Of a stretch of DNA of 64,000 nt, positions 45,297 through 57,628 are shown in pieces (positions within the stretch are counted from its first letter, which is position 1; each line of letters begins with the position of its first letter). Source of the DNA: Reticulascus tulasneorum (Eukaryota > Ascomycota > Sordariomycetes > Glomerellales > Reticulascaceae); contig LSAX01000004.1 of the NCBI GenBank assembly GCA_001557505.1, positions 372,001 through 436,000 of the forward strand. The letters are read 5' to 3'. The position numbers were made by a program, and so were the translations under genes. The notes beneath the pieces were generated by a model. That model was not told where the DNA came from, did not search any database, and worked only from the letters and a program-made list of their open reading frames with translations.

Positions 45297-46187
45297 CTAT
45301 TGTTCCCCGAGGAGTCGTGCGGTGATGTCACCCATATAAGCCTCCTCCAACTCGTAGTCCTCCCCACCGTTGCGATCAATGCCAACATAAACAAATGCTT
45401 CAACCACCGCATCGACTTCAAATCCCATGTTCACGAAGCGGTCGATCAGATCCTTGTTGTAGCCCATATACCTGTACCAGTTAGTGCCCACTCTTCCGTC
45501 TTGTTTATCTTCATGTATGTCTATGGCGGGACCAAACGTACCTGCTGCTATCCACTACCTGCTTATCCGTACCTCTAGACTTCTTGTACTTGCTGCTGTC
45601 AAAATCCTTCGTCGGAGCACCGGCATGCTTGATTGCCCATTCATGTGCTTTGACTGCGAAACCTTCTGGGTTCTCGAGCATCATCTTGGCCACCTCTGCA
45701 TCTTGCGGGTCTTTGGGATTCGGGAATTCAAGCAGCATGCGGAGGGAGAGCAAGGCAGTTTTGATCGTCTGGACAGGGGACCATCCAGTGCCCAAGGTAT
45801 CGACACAGATCGCGCCCTATTGCAACGGTTAGCATCGCCTCACTTCATAACCATGGATGCAATGCCCGGAAAAGGAGCCGCGCAGTCCAAGGGCGGGGCG
45901 TGAGGCTCCAGCCGCGGGGTACTCACGGTCTGGCTGCTGATATTGGGATGCCAAATCTTTGTGTCGAATTTGATAATCGGGCTCTTGAACGGGTAGTTGT
46001 CGGGAATCTTAATATCAACAGTAAACTGCCCTCCTGCATATGGTGTATCCGGTGGAGCGGGAAAGGTGCCCTTGAGATGCAGCAGGTTCGCCTCGTCGAT
46101 GGGTTGGGCGAAGACCCCCGAGTTGTCCTTGTCGGCTCTGATATCAGAGAGCTCCTTTGCGATACGACGTTCTCGAGGGTTCGACAT
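45297..46187 (-). CDS. Ubiquitin-conjugating enzyme E2 with UBA tail (Ubc1 / E2-25K type)
   Basis: Class II E2 that takes ubiquitin from E1 and builds chains, typically Lys48-linked. Three exons on the minus strand, 46187-45927, 45816-45542 and 45471-45297, give 236 residues. The UBC core spans about residues 5-150: KLSD/KELSDIRADK start helix, TPYAGGQFTVDI, YPFKSP, the WHPN(I) motif, then catalytic Cys91 in GAICVDTLGTGWSPV, which falls just after intron 1. The C-terminal exon holds a UBA domain (MGYNKDLIDRFVNMGFEVDAVVEAF), as in yeast Ubc1 and human UBE2K. LGEQ ends the protein. Introns are 110 and 70 bases with standard ends. Confidence 0.95.
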
Positions 46188-47255
46188 GTTAAGTTTCTAT
46201 CGGGAGTATTTATACAAGTATTGGCTGTCTGAAGGTCAGGCTTCAGATAAATATGAGAAGAGGACGGTGGAGTAAGCTGGATCGGAATGGATGCGGTTCT
46301 GAAGCTTTGAGGTTCTGAAAACGATCATGGATAGAAGCCGTTAGTGCTCTTCAGAAGATGTCATGGCCCAATGGCCCGTGCGGGAGGGGCTGCTGTAGTG
46401 CCGTTGGGCGGTGAAAGTCGGGTAGGCTTCAGCCTGGGACACTTGAGTGTGGTTCAGGTTACACTTGTCCGTGTACCTGAAAGATTTGCAACATGGATGG
46501 GAATTCTACAACTTTACTGTTGGTGATTGCCCATGCGAATCATGCGAACTGTGCGGGAGATCATCTTTTATAGCGTTAGCAGACGTTCAGATGTTCAAGA
46601 AATCAGCAATCTAGTTTCCCTACCACTCAAGGGAGCAGTGCGCATCTCGACATTCCAACTCGGCATGATAATCCAGACGCCACCGAGTCGGCAAGATCAT
46701 GTTAAACTATTTTCTTAGGCTGAAGCTGGTTCACAGCTAGACTGGTTGCCATTCATCAGGCATTAACCTTTCCTTGAGGTAAAATTAACTAAATAGAGTT
46801 GGTGTCTATCTTGCTCATAGCTAAGAGATTGGGTATATGCTATTTTCTGTATCAGACCTCCTCAGCCAATGTGCCGGGCGCCATCTGCCTTGCGCCTTCG
46901 CGCCCTTGTTGCATGTGAACATGGACCGTCTTTGGTTTTCAAACCAAAGAGATGGTGCAAACAACGATGGTCTAGACCATATTAGAGATAACAACTCATG
47001 CCCGTCCGAACGCCACGCTAAATGATGTATCAATTGTGACGCCATGAATGCTGGACAGCTCCTAACCATTTCAAGTCAATGTTGAGCTCCGTTCCATGAC
47101 GAGTGACGGACACGACGATCCGTCCTAAGAGACGCCTGGACTCCTGCTCAGTTGCAGGCTGGCTTCTTTTATCCTTCGGTATCTGGACTTCTGACAATGC
47201 CAGAGTGCTCTAAGGCATCGCCAAAAAGCTTCTTTTCGTCCAAATTCTATCGCCA
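46188..47255. other. Gene-poor stretch, E2 upstream region
   Basis: About 1.07 kb upstream of the E2 gene and downstream of the next minus-strand gene. The frames here (46344, 46527, 46821) show no domains. Contains CCTTGAGGTAA near 46773, a partial match to the palindrome core at 17 kb. Confidence 0.45.
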
Positions 47256-47808
47256 CTATCGCTCTTGTGGTGCGGGTACTGATCGCACACCAGCTCTCCC
47301 GTGAGCAGGGGTTTTTGTTACGATGGGTGGAAGGTGGTCCTTTGTCGGAAACACCGGAAGGGTTTCTCTCGCAGTCGATGGGAATGGCGCGTACGTCCTT
47401 GTCGCCCTAAGGAAGTAAGATGTTAGCATAAGTCTCTAATGCAGTAGGAAAACAGTAAACTGACTTCGGCGCTGCCTGCGTAGACGGTTGGTGTTTTTGG
47501 GCGATGACGGCCCCAATAATCCCTCCCACTACAGCCGCAACAACCACCAAGCAAAGGACAGCTATGATGGCGAATGTTTTCTTTCGCAGTCCCAGGATTC
47601 GGGTCTCGACCTTTCCTCGTGGCCGCCAATCGGTATCCTCGTTTGTCGCCTTCCCTTTTCCTTTCGAGCCATCCTCCAATTCAATTGTCTCGTCCTCGAT
47701 CCTCGTTCGGGAAGGAACCAATCCGTCGTCGATTAGCAGCGTCTCGTTAAACGTGACTCTTTTCGCAGTGGAACTTGACGGGCTCAGGGTAGCCTCTGGA
47801 CTATTCAT
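47256..47808 (-). CDS. Small single-span membrane protein, unknown function
   Basis: A 164-residue protein. Two exons on the minus strand: 47808-47465 and 47406-47256. The intron (47407-47464) has a GTCAGT donor, a GCTAAC branch site and a TTCCTTAG acceptor, and splicing it extends the frame 50 codons to a TAG, whereas reading through stops early. The N-terminal ~70 residues are acidic/Ser-rich and cytoplasmic in style (RVTFNETLLIDDG, then KGKGKATNEDTDWRPRG). A basic stop-transfer-like RILGLRKK precedes one strong span (TFAIIAVLCLVVVAAVVGG, continuing IIGAVIA). The C-terminal part is Thr/Pro-rich. The layout resembles a type II membrane protein. No family recognised. Confidence 0.6.
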
Positions 47809-49102
47809 CTCGTCATGCCCGCCATAATCGCCATATCAATCAATCGTTGATAGCAGAAAAGGCTCTCGCAAAAACGAGTGGCAGAGTTACAGCACATATA
47901 TGAAAGGATTGTTGTTCACCTGCCGCCCTCCAACATTCCGGACCAGCCACGAGACGGCCCCGATATTAAATGGCCCCCGGGAAATGGCACGCAGAAAATG
48001 TCACGCAACTAGAACCGAGAGGGTATGCGTCCTGCTGTGCCGCAGGACCAAACGCATAGAGCAAGCTGGGGGTTGACAAGAAAGAGGGGAACGGGAGGAA
48101 TGCAATGGTCTTCAAGCTCCTACAACCTCTTCACTTTAACCGTGCGAATAGGTTGCCGGACCGCGCCGTACTTTGTACGGAACTTTTGCCTCCACTTGGT
48201 AAACGCCACGCCCACCTCCCACGAGGTTTTGGCTGCAGTCCTACCCTTTCAAACGAGTACCAACCTCGCGGTTGGGCCTCAGACCTCCGTCAGCGCCCTG
48301 GTGGTGCTACAGGGGCGCCTGTGTTTGGCTCAATAAATTGACCTGCATGAGTGTTGCATGCATATTTCGTTATCTTGCGAGACACCTAGGCGCCGAGGCT
48401 CTGGAAGGAATAGCGTCGGTGAATTGCGCGGGCAGAGCTGCGAGTAGGGTTCTGGGAAGGTCGCAGGCGCGCAGCCTCTTTCGGACTCTACTGCGACTCG
48501 GCAGATGCCCGAATGCGACCCTGAGGGGGGCAAGAGAGGATACCCTTGGTAAAATATTGAGACAGCTTCCACCTGTCGTGTGTGAGACGGGAATCTCAAG
48601 GATAGATTTCCGATCGGGAAGAGGAAACATCGTCAAAATGACGAGCTCGATATTACTAGGCACCCGAGTAATTAGAGGGAGAGCTCGACTGCCGGCAACT
48701 ATCGATGCCGTGTAACGGCATCTCAATTCCAATAAATTGAATTAATAAAATGATGCTCCAACTCTTCGGCTCGAGCTAAGCGGATGAGATGAGTCAGCAC
48801 ATCACGTGAAGTATCATGCTTCGGTTGCCAAGCTCAGGCTCGCTAATTCAGGTTTAGCGCTTGCCGGCTGCGTCGCGTTACTCGGACGCCTGAATGCTTA
48901 CCTACGCAGCCTTGCAACCTTGCGTTTCCATCGCCATCCGTCCAGCATCACTGCTGAGCTGTATTCCATCATCAAACCCTCATTCCAGCTTTTCCATATC
49001 CACAAAGGAAACCCATCGTCTTTGCCAAGTCAATATTTGTGAGCCTCTTTTCAACTCCCAGAGACTTCGCCTGAGCAGCTCCAGAAGCTCTCTTTTCCCA
49101 AG
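47809..49102. other. Intergenic, upstream of RPT2
   Basis: About 1.3 kb between divergent genes. Overlapping frames on both strands at 48.0-48.7 kb (up to 147 codons) have no domain character, carry many Arg/Cys, and mirror each other as shadows of a GC-rich patch. Likely promoter and 5' UTR sequence for both neighbours. Confidence 0.45.
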
Positions 49103-50668
49103 ATGGTAAGCCTCAAATACTCCGGTCTTGTCCGACCTTAGTTTCTAATCTTCTGCGTAGGGTCAAAACCAATCTGGAATGGGAGGTGGAGGCGACGGAA
49201 AGGATGAAAAGGATAAGAAGGTTTGACTGCCCCAAAAGGTTCTGACCCCCGATTTAATCAACTTTCCCTAACCCGCCAGCAGAAGGAGAAGCCCAAGTAC
49301 GAGCCACCTCCACGACCGACCACTCGAGTAGGTCGCAAGAAGAGAAGAGCGGCCGGTACAAGCGCCGCAGCCAAGCTGCCGACTGTGTTCCCCACGAGTC
49401 GCTGTAAACTACGTCTACTTCGCATGCAACGCATCCACGATCATCTGATTCTTGAGGAAGAATATGTTGAGAATCAAGAGCGACTGCGGAAGGCAAAGGC
49501 CGCGAAAGAAGGACAAACCGCCGGTCCTGATGTAGACGTCGATAGACTCGCGGACGAAAGAGGCCGAGTTGATGATATGCGTGGTAGCCCAATGGGAGTT
49601 GGAACCCTGGAGGAGATGATCGACGATGACCATGCGATCGTTAGTAGCACCACGGGACCCGAGTATTACGTTAGCATCATGAGCTTCGTCGACAAGGACC
49701 TCCTCGAGCCGGGTGCAAGCGTTCTCCTGCATCATAAAAGCGTCAGCATTGTCGGTGTCCTGACCGATGACACCGATCCCCTGGTCACTGTTATGAAGCT
49801 CGACAAAGCTCCTACTGAATCATACGCCGACATTGGAGGACTCGAGCAGCAAATTCAAGAAGTCAGAGAGTCGGTCGAGCTACCACTGCTACATCCTGAG
49901 CTTTACGAAGAGATGGGCATCAAGCCTCCAAAGGGTGTGATTCTCTACGGTGCACCGGGAACCGGCAAGACCCTGCTGGCTAAGGCTGTCGCCAACCAAA
50001 CTTCTGCCACCTTCCTGCGAATTGTAGGAAGCGAACTTATCCAGAAGTATCTTGGTGACGGCCCCCGACTTGTCCGGCAGTTGTTCCAGGTATGTTCGCA
50101 GCCCCTTCGCTTTTCCCCTTACAAAACAATATTTACACATGCTAACTCCTGGCTCTTTCAGGTTGCCGCAGAGAACGCTCCATCTATCGTATTCATTGAC
50201 GAGATCGATGCCATCGGTACGAAGCGATACGACTCTACCTCGGGCGGTGAACGAGAAGTGCAACGAACCATGCTGGAACTCCTCAACCAACTCGACGGTT
50301 TCGATGATCGTGGCGATGTTAAAGTTATCATGGCAACCAACAAGATCGAGACACTCGACCCTGCGCTCATCCGTCCTGGCCGAATCGATCGAAAGATTCT
50401 ATTCGAGAACCCGGATCAGAATACGAAGCGCAAAATCTTCGGTCTGCACACTTCGAAGATGAGCCTGAATGATGACGTGGAGTTGGAGGAGTTCATCTCC
50501 CAGAAGGATGATCTCTCTGGTGCCGATATCAAGGCCATATGCTCTGAGGCTGGACTGATGGCACTTCGAGAACGCCGCATGCGCGTGCAGATGGCTGATT
50601 TCCGCGCTGCAAGGGAGCGAGTCCTGCGGACCAAGCAGGAGAGTGAGCCGGAAGGCTTGTACTTGTAG
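49103..50668 (+). CDS. RPT2: 26S proteasome base ATPase Rpt2
   Basis: AAA+ subunit of the 19S base that unfolds ubiquitinated substrates and opens the 20S gate. Four exons: 49103-49105, 49161-49220, 49280-50089 and 50162-50668, giving 459 residues. Exon 1 is just the ATG codon (ATG|GTAAGC), and exon 2 begins GGT, so the protein starts MGQNQSG with the Gly2 that is N-myristoylated in Rpt2 orthologues. Then a coiled-coil region ([20 protein letters not shown]) and an OB-like domain precede the ATPase: Walker A GAPGTGKT, Walker [15 protein letters not shown], sensor [20 protein letters not shown]. The C-terminus LYL fits the HbYX gate-opening motif. All phases close. Confidence 0.97.
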
Positions 50669-51063
50669 TGTACCAATCTGTATGTTAGGGCTGTGGAGAC
50701 GTAGAACGATAGTTGAGGCGATAGAGAAGTAATCAGGCAGTGCATACGGCCCACCTCAGACTCACCTGTTTTTCGTGCCCAATTGTCAAAGGTGCCTGCA
50801 TTGATGCATACTACAGCCGGCTTTGAATTTAGGTGCCAATGAGACCTCATTATTTTTCACCTCAGATATAGGAAGGCAATGCGGAACAATGGATATTCTG
50901 AAGATGTTTATTGAGTCCCGGGGCCATATAAAAGAAACTATCGGCACAATCTATAGACTAATGGCCCAATCCCGCCAAAGCCAGCACAACGCAATGCTAA
51001 ACAAAAACGCCAGCCACTCGAAGAGTGATATGCAATCCCTAGCCTCTATAATCGTCCGAGCAT
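50669..51063. other. Convergent intergenic region
   Basis: About 395 bases between RPT2 (+) and the SYLF gene (-), holding both 3' UTRs. Nothing else seen. Confidence 0.5.
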
Positions 51064-52190
51064 CTAGTAGCCGGAGAGCCGGAGCCTCTCCTTCTCATCC
51101 AGAACAGTCTCCTCGTGCTCTGGCTGGACAACACTGTCCCGTCGCTCTGCGATGTAAGCAGGCGCATCGCCAGGGGTGGGCACCGAGGTGACTTCCTGGA
51201 CGACGGTCGCGTCCAGTGCGGCCTTGCCCTCGAGCGCCCTCAGGACCTGGAACAGATTGTTGCCGCCGGCGGGCCAAGCGGCATCGCCTTGCAGGATGCG
51301 CTTCGCGGTCATCTTCTTGTCGTCGTAAAAGACGTGGTTGGCATCCGGTCGGGTGACGATGATGGTGCCGTCAATCTGAACACCAGCCCACAGGCCGCGG
51401 CTCTTCATGTAGCTGTACATGGGGCGGACGGTCTTGCTGGCCGCAGCCTCGATCGAGCCGCCGGTGCCAACAGGTCCCAGGGCAATGGACATTTCACCGC
51501 CGAGCGAGACGCGTGGGTGGGTGAAGGCGGCGAGCTGCGCGGGGGTGTTGAGCACAATGACGCAGTCGTAGATGTCGAGTCCGAGCATCAGGCCGGCGCC
51601 GACGGTAGAGACGACGAAGGCGCTGGGAGGGGACCAGGTGCCGTCCGGCTTGCGGGAGACGACCACGCCTGAGCCTGCAGCAAGGGAGCCCATGTAGGCG
51701 CCTGCGCGGATGACATTGAAAATGGCTAGACCCGCGCAGTTATTAAGCACCTGCTGGGGGATGGTGGTCATGGATCTCTTGGTGAGGCCGGTGGGGTGCA
51801 TCGGTCCGCTTTTCTTCGGAGGTGCAGCGCCAACTTCTGCAAGGGGAGTCAATTAGGCAAGTTCTACGCAAGAATGGGCAGATACGAGATATGAGACTTA
51901 CTGGTAAAGGAGTAGAGGATTCGTGCGGCCTTGTCGGATTCCTTATCCATGGTTGCAGGCCACCAGCCCTCTGCGCCGACGAGGTTAGCTGCCTTATTGA
52001 GAGGCAGTCCGGCCATGGTGGTGATCTTGTGGAAGTTTGCGCCGAAGCCGCGCTTAGTCTTGGTGGGCTTCTCGGACGTCACATGGTCGGGGCCATCGTT
52101 GGCGCTGTAGATGTCCGATGCCTCGCTGCCGTAGTAGTGGGGAGGGTTGTCGCTGGGGACTTGGGTCTTGTATTCGGTAGTCACAGCCAT
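51064..52190 (-). CDS. SYLF-domain (DUF500) lipid-binding protein, Ysc84-like
   Basis: A 353-residue protein of the SYLF family, which binds phosphoinositides and actin in endocytosis-related proteins such as yeast Ysc84. Two exons on the minus strand, 52190-51902 and 51836-51064. The N-terminal ~95 residues hold a hydrophilic lead and an AANLVGAEGWWPATMDKESDKAARIL segment. After the intron come the SYLF core: IPQQVLNNCAGLAIFNVIRAG, GSGVVVSRKPDGTWSPPSAF, VSTVGAGLMLGLDIYDCVIV, and LGGEMSIALGPVGTGGSIEA, then YMKSRGLWAGVQIDGTIIV. No SH3 domain follows, unlike Ysc84 proper; instead there is a ~90-residue polar tail. Thus it belongs to the SH3-less fungal SYLF group. Confidence 0.9.
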
Positions 52191-55100
52191 CTTGAAGGAG
52201 GAGAAAGTGGAGAAGTCTTGCTTTGAAGTAGTTCTGAGTGTGGAAGTGTGTTGGGGATATGAGGGTGGAGTTAAAAGACTTCTTTGGCTGTCTTGATGAT
52301 TGTTTGGATTGCTTGCTTGTGATGATGAAAAAGAATTATCTCCGACTTCAGAGATTCACAGCACGATATATACTTTTCGGTATTCACGTCTCTCTCATCG
52401 AAGAAACCGCACAGCACGCGCATCATCGTGGCTGCGCTCGCCTCGCTCTCGCCCTCGCTGCCAATGGGAGCAATTCCAGCCTGACGAGCGGTAGGCATAG
52501 AAACGCGGCATGGCAGTTGCATTGGCGCGGACGGGCAGCGACTCGGAGGCGGAGGGATTCAATGAGGACAGAAGGAGAACCAAGGCGGGCTTGCGACGAC
52601 GGGATGACGACGCGCACTGGCCAGCGTGTATCAGGCGGGCTTCGGATGGCACACACAACCAGAGGCTGGGAGACGTTTTGCAGGCAAAATGGGTGAAATT
52701 GTGCGGTATGGCCAAGAGGATGATTCCGTCTTGTCGTGGCGCAGCCAAGTCAACGTGGGTCGAGTTCGCCTCTATGGTGAGCGCGAGCCAAAAGTCCGCA
52801 TCCGAATGGCGAGGCGAATAAGCGAATCGGGAGCTTATGCGCGACGACGGGTCCATGCGTTTCAAGTCACGTGCTAGCCCCCATATCGTCCCGAAGATCA
52901 TGAAGTGGATGGTGATAAGTCGGCCTTTTTGAGTGTTTGTCTGATGTAAATACCTTGATATCTATGCATAGGAATCCTCCAGAGCTCAAAATAGATCTAC
53001 ACTATCACAATTAGATCTTTGGTGTCGTAGCTAGATAGTCTCGAGGGAGCTGTAGAGGCAGGATGTAGTATATAGCTATGCCTGACTCCATTTCCCCTGC
53101 ATTGGCATTCTTGGCTTGCTACTTCTCACCACGGTGAGCTTGTGCCTCGTACCAACAGAAATCCTGCATACACGCTACTCCAAGTCTCACGTCTAGCCGT
53201 CGGCCGCCGTCTGGACTCCCATTCATTACTACTCTACCTTGTTTCATCAGAGCTACCTCACCCCGCTCAGGGAGATCACCAAATCATCGAGGCTGGTTCT
53301 CTGTCGTCAATTTCCACTGCCGCACATTCAACCCCTAGCAAGGGACCAACAGAACCAGATCCGGAATTCCAGACGCCGTTGGTGCCTTGAATATCCCCAG
53401 TCCCAGGCCGATTCGTTCGCTCTCGGTTATTCCAGGCGACACTAGATCATGCCTGCTGCAAAGATGCGAAGACACTCCCGCCTTGGGTGTTTGCGAGCCG
53501 TATTATCGAAAATACTGATCATCATCGGGAAGTCGATGTGTCCATCTGGTCTGGTTCCGGAGTGTCATAGAAGCGGATTGGAGAAGGATCCCGCAGCATA
53601 CAAACTCCTTGGCAGCAATGCTGACGGTTCATAATCCGGTCACCAGCTCGACATGCGATTCTCCGACGACCGCCTGTCACGGAAGCTCGGCGTTCGTGAT
53701 GTTAACAAGCTCCAGTACCTCTCTCTTCTCCAGTCTGAGCCCATCTTTCACAGACATGGCCCTCACTGCCCCCTGCCCTTTGCCTCTGTCCTAGGAGTGC
53801 TTGCTACGCCGTCCACGTGTAACTCCACCATGGAACCTTGTCGTCTTCAGTCTTACCCTCCCGGTAAGTGTCTTTTCTGCGCCAAGGTCTAGCTTTCTTC
53901 CGCAGCCAAGCCATCGCTGTTTTACCCCGAAGACAACTCTTCAGCGCCTCTCTCACTGACGCCTTAGTAATCGTTGACACCGCCCGCAAAGTCCCGGATC
54001 TGGCGAGCATCGGTACACCTTTCGAATCAGGTCATGACTTGTGCAAGGGCAGAGTGAACAGCGACGACCGAGTCACGAAACTTACTTTCAAGCACGCGTA
54101 TCTTAGTGACCCGAGGGCGGTCGCTTAGGTCCCCAACAGTCGACAAAGCGCCCGGATCAACATTGCAGTTATTTCCTACTGTTAACCACTGGTGGCGACC
54201 ACTATCGCCAATTCCCTTTGCACTCTCTTGAGATTCCTCAGTCTTCGTATGCCGACGGTCGGGGTGCTGCGCATGCCCGCTGGTTTTCGCCACTGAAGAT
54301 GGTACTTCCGCCTAGAATCCAACATTCGTTCCGCGGAGGACTGCGTGTAAGAGCTTGGTATAGCTCACCAGCAGTTAGTTGTTGGTTAAGATGGGATAAT
54401 AGCGGATCAAGGGTCCTCGTGGCCGTGGCTTTCGTCCGCCCTGGTTTCTACGGCGTACTCTCCGACATACATGCCGGCGGTTCATCGGCTGCTATGACTG
54501 GGTGGGCATGAGTTGAGCAAGCCTTGCAGTGCTTGCAAACGGGATTGAGAGTACCATCACTTGTGGACAGGCGAGTCCATATCTTCTTGCCTTCACCCAG
54601 CTATCAGGCATAGCATGGCGAGGGTGAAGTCAAATCGTCGGCCTTGTAAGAGAAAGTTGAGACTCAAGAACATCTTATACCTAGCCAATGGGATGATGCT
54701 GTGCAGAACGTGCATTATGAAAGTGAAATGATAGATTTGTCAGAGCGTGCTGGTTACGACATAAACAATCTTTATAGCCGCATTGGTGACCGAAGCGGGA
54801 GCTGTCAGCGCACTTTTTGGCCACACAACCCCACAGTGCTCCGGCGAACCGGCCTGAAGGCTTCCATATGCGTGCCAAGGCGGCAGGCCAAAGCTTATGC
54901 CATGTCGCCAATCGCTGCATCACGACTCCACTGCATCACCGATTCAAGCGGCAATGCCCGGGTATGCGAGTAGCAAAAGTCTTAGCGTCGGCAGGCTCAT
55001 CTTATCTTCAAACACCGAGTAAACTTGATTTATTCCTGGCGAGCCTGCTCGTATCAGACGATCTTTGGCTTTTAGATGCTGTTCTGAACATGACCGAGAA

Positions 55101-55645
55101 TTTGTCCGCGCCACCAACCTTTCAGTGACGGCATCTGGACACACCGCACATGAGCTTCCCAGACTCTTGCGCAGTTCCACCGAACCGGGAACCGGCACAT
55201 GGGTCGATAAGCTTCCCAGCGCAACCTGTGGATAACTCGGCACGGATAGGCCGCCAGCGGGTCCCACAATCGGGGAGTCCTTGGGTTCTCTGCGCTCTTT
55301 CATTGGCTTCCTTGAACCTTGCGGTTGACAGATTGGTTGTGCGGGGGATGGTGGTGCAGATGTCAAGCAGTCAACGGCTAGCTAGAAACAGATCGACGTC
55401 CATCAAGCTACCGTCTTGCCTAACGGGTGCTGGGATCAAGATAAGTAGATAAAAACCACTTGCGCGCATCATGTCATTGGTCAATGAGGGACTGCCTGTG
55501 TAGATCGGTGACTTACTTATAATACTTGCCTACCCGCAAGAATGAGACAAACGTTATGTGACAGTTCCCTCATCCTGACCTTACAAGCTATCTTTTGCGA
55601 GCTTTCCCAAGTCGGCGCTCGTCACAGCCGAACACATCCTCCACC
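52191..55645. other. 3.4 kb gene-poor stretch
   Basis: No intact gene is supported. Overlapping frames at 52.4-52.9 kb lie on both strands of a GC-rich patch upstream of the SYLF gene and look like shadows. At 53.45-53.63 kb there is a possible zinc-cluster remnant (separate entry). Frames from 53.8 to 55.4 kb lack domains and do not join. Confidence 0.45.
53449..53634 (+). pseudogene. Possible Zn2Cys6 transcription-factor remnant
   Basis: The frame opens MPAAKMRRHSRLGCL, which looks like the basic lead and first cysteine of a fungal zinc-cluster domain. After an unmatched stretch comes PECHRSGLEKDP, similar to the end of such domains (C-x-R-S-G-L-E-x). The central C-x2-C-x6-C part is missing or out of frame, and a TAA follows at 53632. 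Two weak matches in one frame are suggestive only. It may be a decayed transcription factor or coincidence. Confidence 0.2.
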
Positions 55646-57349
55646 ATGATGTTCCCAACGTGGCGCAAGAAGTCCGCAATGTCAGACAACAACGTAGACG
55701 AAAGAACTCTGGTCCATGAAGATGGCGCGCCTCCGCTCGAACAGGCCCGATCATTCCGGACTGCCATCATGCCCGTGATGGCATGTGGTGCTGGACTGTT
55801 TTCAGACGGCTATATCAACAACGTGTGTCTCCGAGGGAATACCAGTTCCATTGCCGTTGGTTGCATGTGAGCTGAGCTAAACGATCGATTCTAGGTTATT
55901 GGATCCGTCTCGACTATACTGGCCCTGCAATACGGCGACACATACACCAAAAGTAATGCTAAGAAATACGTCGCCGACATCACCTTTGTGGGGACAGTTC
56001 TTGGCCAGCTGGGATTCGGCTGGCTCGCAGATCACTGGTCCCGGACCAACTCCCTACTCATATCTACCATCATCCTGATCATATTTACTGCGCTGGCAGC
56101 GGGGTCGTACTTCCACGGGGATGCGGTCGGCATGTTCAATATGCTCACAGCGTGGAGATTCTTTGTCGGAATCGGCATTGGAGGTAGGCAAATGCTGTAT
56201 GCACCTAAATAGATGACCACAAAAGCTGATACCCGCTCCAAGGTGAGTACCCAGCAGGCAGCGTCGCATGCGCAGAGTCCACGGGCGAACTCAAAAGCGG
56301 GACAAGGAATACCTGGTTCATCATGTTCACAAACACCATGATTGACTGGGGCTTTGTATTCGGCGCGCTTGTACCTTACATAGTGGCAGCGGCCTGCCAC
56401 AATGGGCACCTGAGCACAATCTGGCGGACGAGCCTCGGAATCGGCGTCGTCTTCCCGCTGGTTCTCTTCGTTCTTCGACTGCGGCTCAAGGAGCCAGAGG
56501 AATTCAGTCGAAATTCGATGGCGCACACGAAGACGCCGTACCTCTTGGTCCTACGTTTCTACGGATGGCGGCTTCTTGCGGTCAGCTTGATCTGGTTTAT
56601 CTACGACGTAAGCACCCCCATCCTGTGAGTTATTGCATATTCAGACATTTTAACGCTCCAAGTTCTCGACGTACTCATTCGGAATTTACTCCTCCACCAT
56701 CCTCGCCAACATCTTCCCCAGCGACTCGCCCCTAACCACCATCTTCGGCTGGAACGTCGTTATCAACCTCTTCTACATACCCGGCACCATGATCGGCGCC
56801 CCATTCAGCGACTGGCTCGGGCCCCGCTACGCCCTCGCCATCGGCGTCACCCTCCAAGCCATCGTCGGCTTCGTCATGGCCGGCGCATACGAGCATCTCT
56901 CCCAGCCCAGTATGGTAGCCGCCTTTGCCGTTGTGTACGGCATCTTCCTCTCGCTCGGCGAGTTTGGGCCAGGGAACAACATTGGGTTGCTGGCGGCCAA
57001 GACTTGCGCTACGGGTGTTCGCGGACAGTATTATGGCATCGCCGCGGCTGTTGGCAAACTTGGTGCGTTCGTTGGAACCTGGGTCTTTCCGTACATCGAG
57101 GCGGCGGGTGGGAGCAACACCACGGCCACAGCGCAGTATCCATTCTTCGTGAGCTCCAGCTTGTGCATTCTTTCTGCAGTGCTCGCACTGTTTTGCTTGC
57201 CCCATATTGGCCAGGATACTATTCAATTGGAGGATGCACGGTTCAGGGCATATCTCGAAAGTCACGGGTGGGACACTCGACAGCTGGGTCTCAAGAGGGG
57301 GGATAGTATCGAGTCTGCAACTCCGGATACGGAGAAGATTAGTGGATAG
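55646..57349 (+). CDS. MFS permease, Git1-like (glycerophosphodiester/phosphate type)
   Basis: Twelve-span major facilitator of 505 residues resembling fungal Git1/phosphate:H+ symporters that import glycerophosphoinositol or related phosphodiesters. Four exons: 55646-55822, 55895-56183, 56243-56607 and 56663-57349. The ATG at 55646 has a good context (CCACCATGATG). The N-terminus has the family's MACGAGLFSDGYINN, with DGY in the first span; then VGTVLGQLGFGWLADHWSR (MFS loop 2-3 signature), RFFVGIGIGGEYPAGSVACAE (R-x-x-x-G-x-G-x-G-x-E-Y-P motif, joined across intron 2), and FSTYSFGIYSS after intron 3. The second half has the repeated loop motif and ends in a polar C-terminal tail. Phases all close. 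Substrate is inferred from overall motif similarity. Confidence 0.88.
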
Positions 57350-57628
57350 GAGCATATCTATACCATGTCTAGCTGTACTTGCTGATAACAATGCGAATCA
57401 AAGTTGCCAGGGAACACAAGATTCATTCTTAATTTGAATTTGTTTAATTCTTTGCAGCAATAGTACAGTCAACGCTAAATAGTGTACATGAACTGCGCCT
57501 CGCTACCAAACAGCTAACCCGCATAGTACAGGGTATTATATAAGTTCATATCCTGCGCAAAATCAAGCGCTCTACCTCATGCGCCGAGCTTTTTGTTGTC
57601 TTCTCGTTTCAAGTTCCAGATATAAGGT
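57350..57628. other. Convergent gap between two MFS genes
   Basis: About 280 bases holding the two 3' UTRs. Nothing else seen. Confidence 0.5.

Noticed and set aside
48025..48732. Overlapping ORFs on both strands (up to 147 codons)
   Set aside because: They mirror one another in GC-rich sequence, have odd composition and no domain or splice model.
51115..52226. Plus-strand ORFs of 134-185 codons
   Set aside because: Antisense shadows of the SYLF gene.
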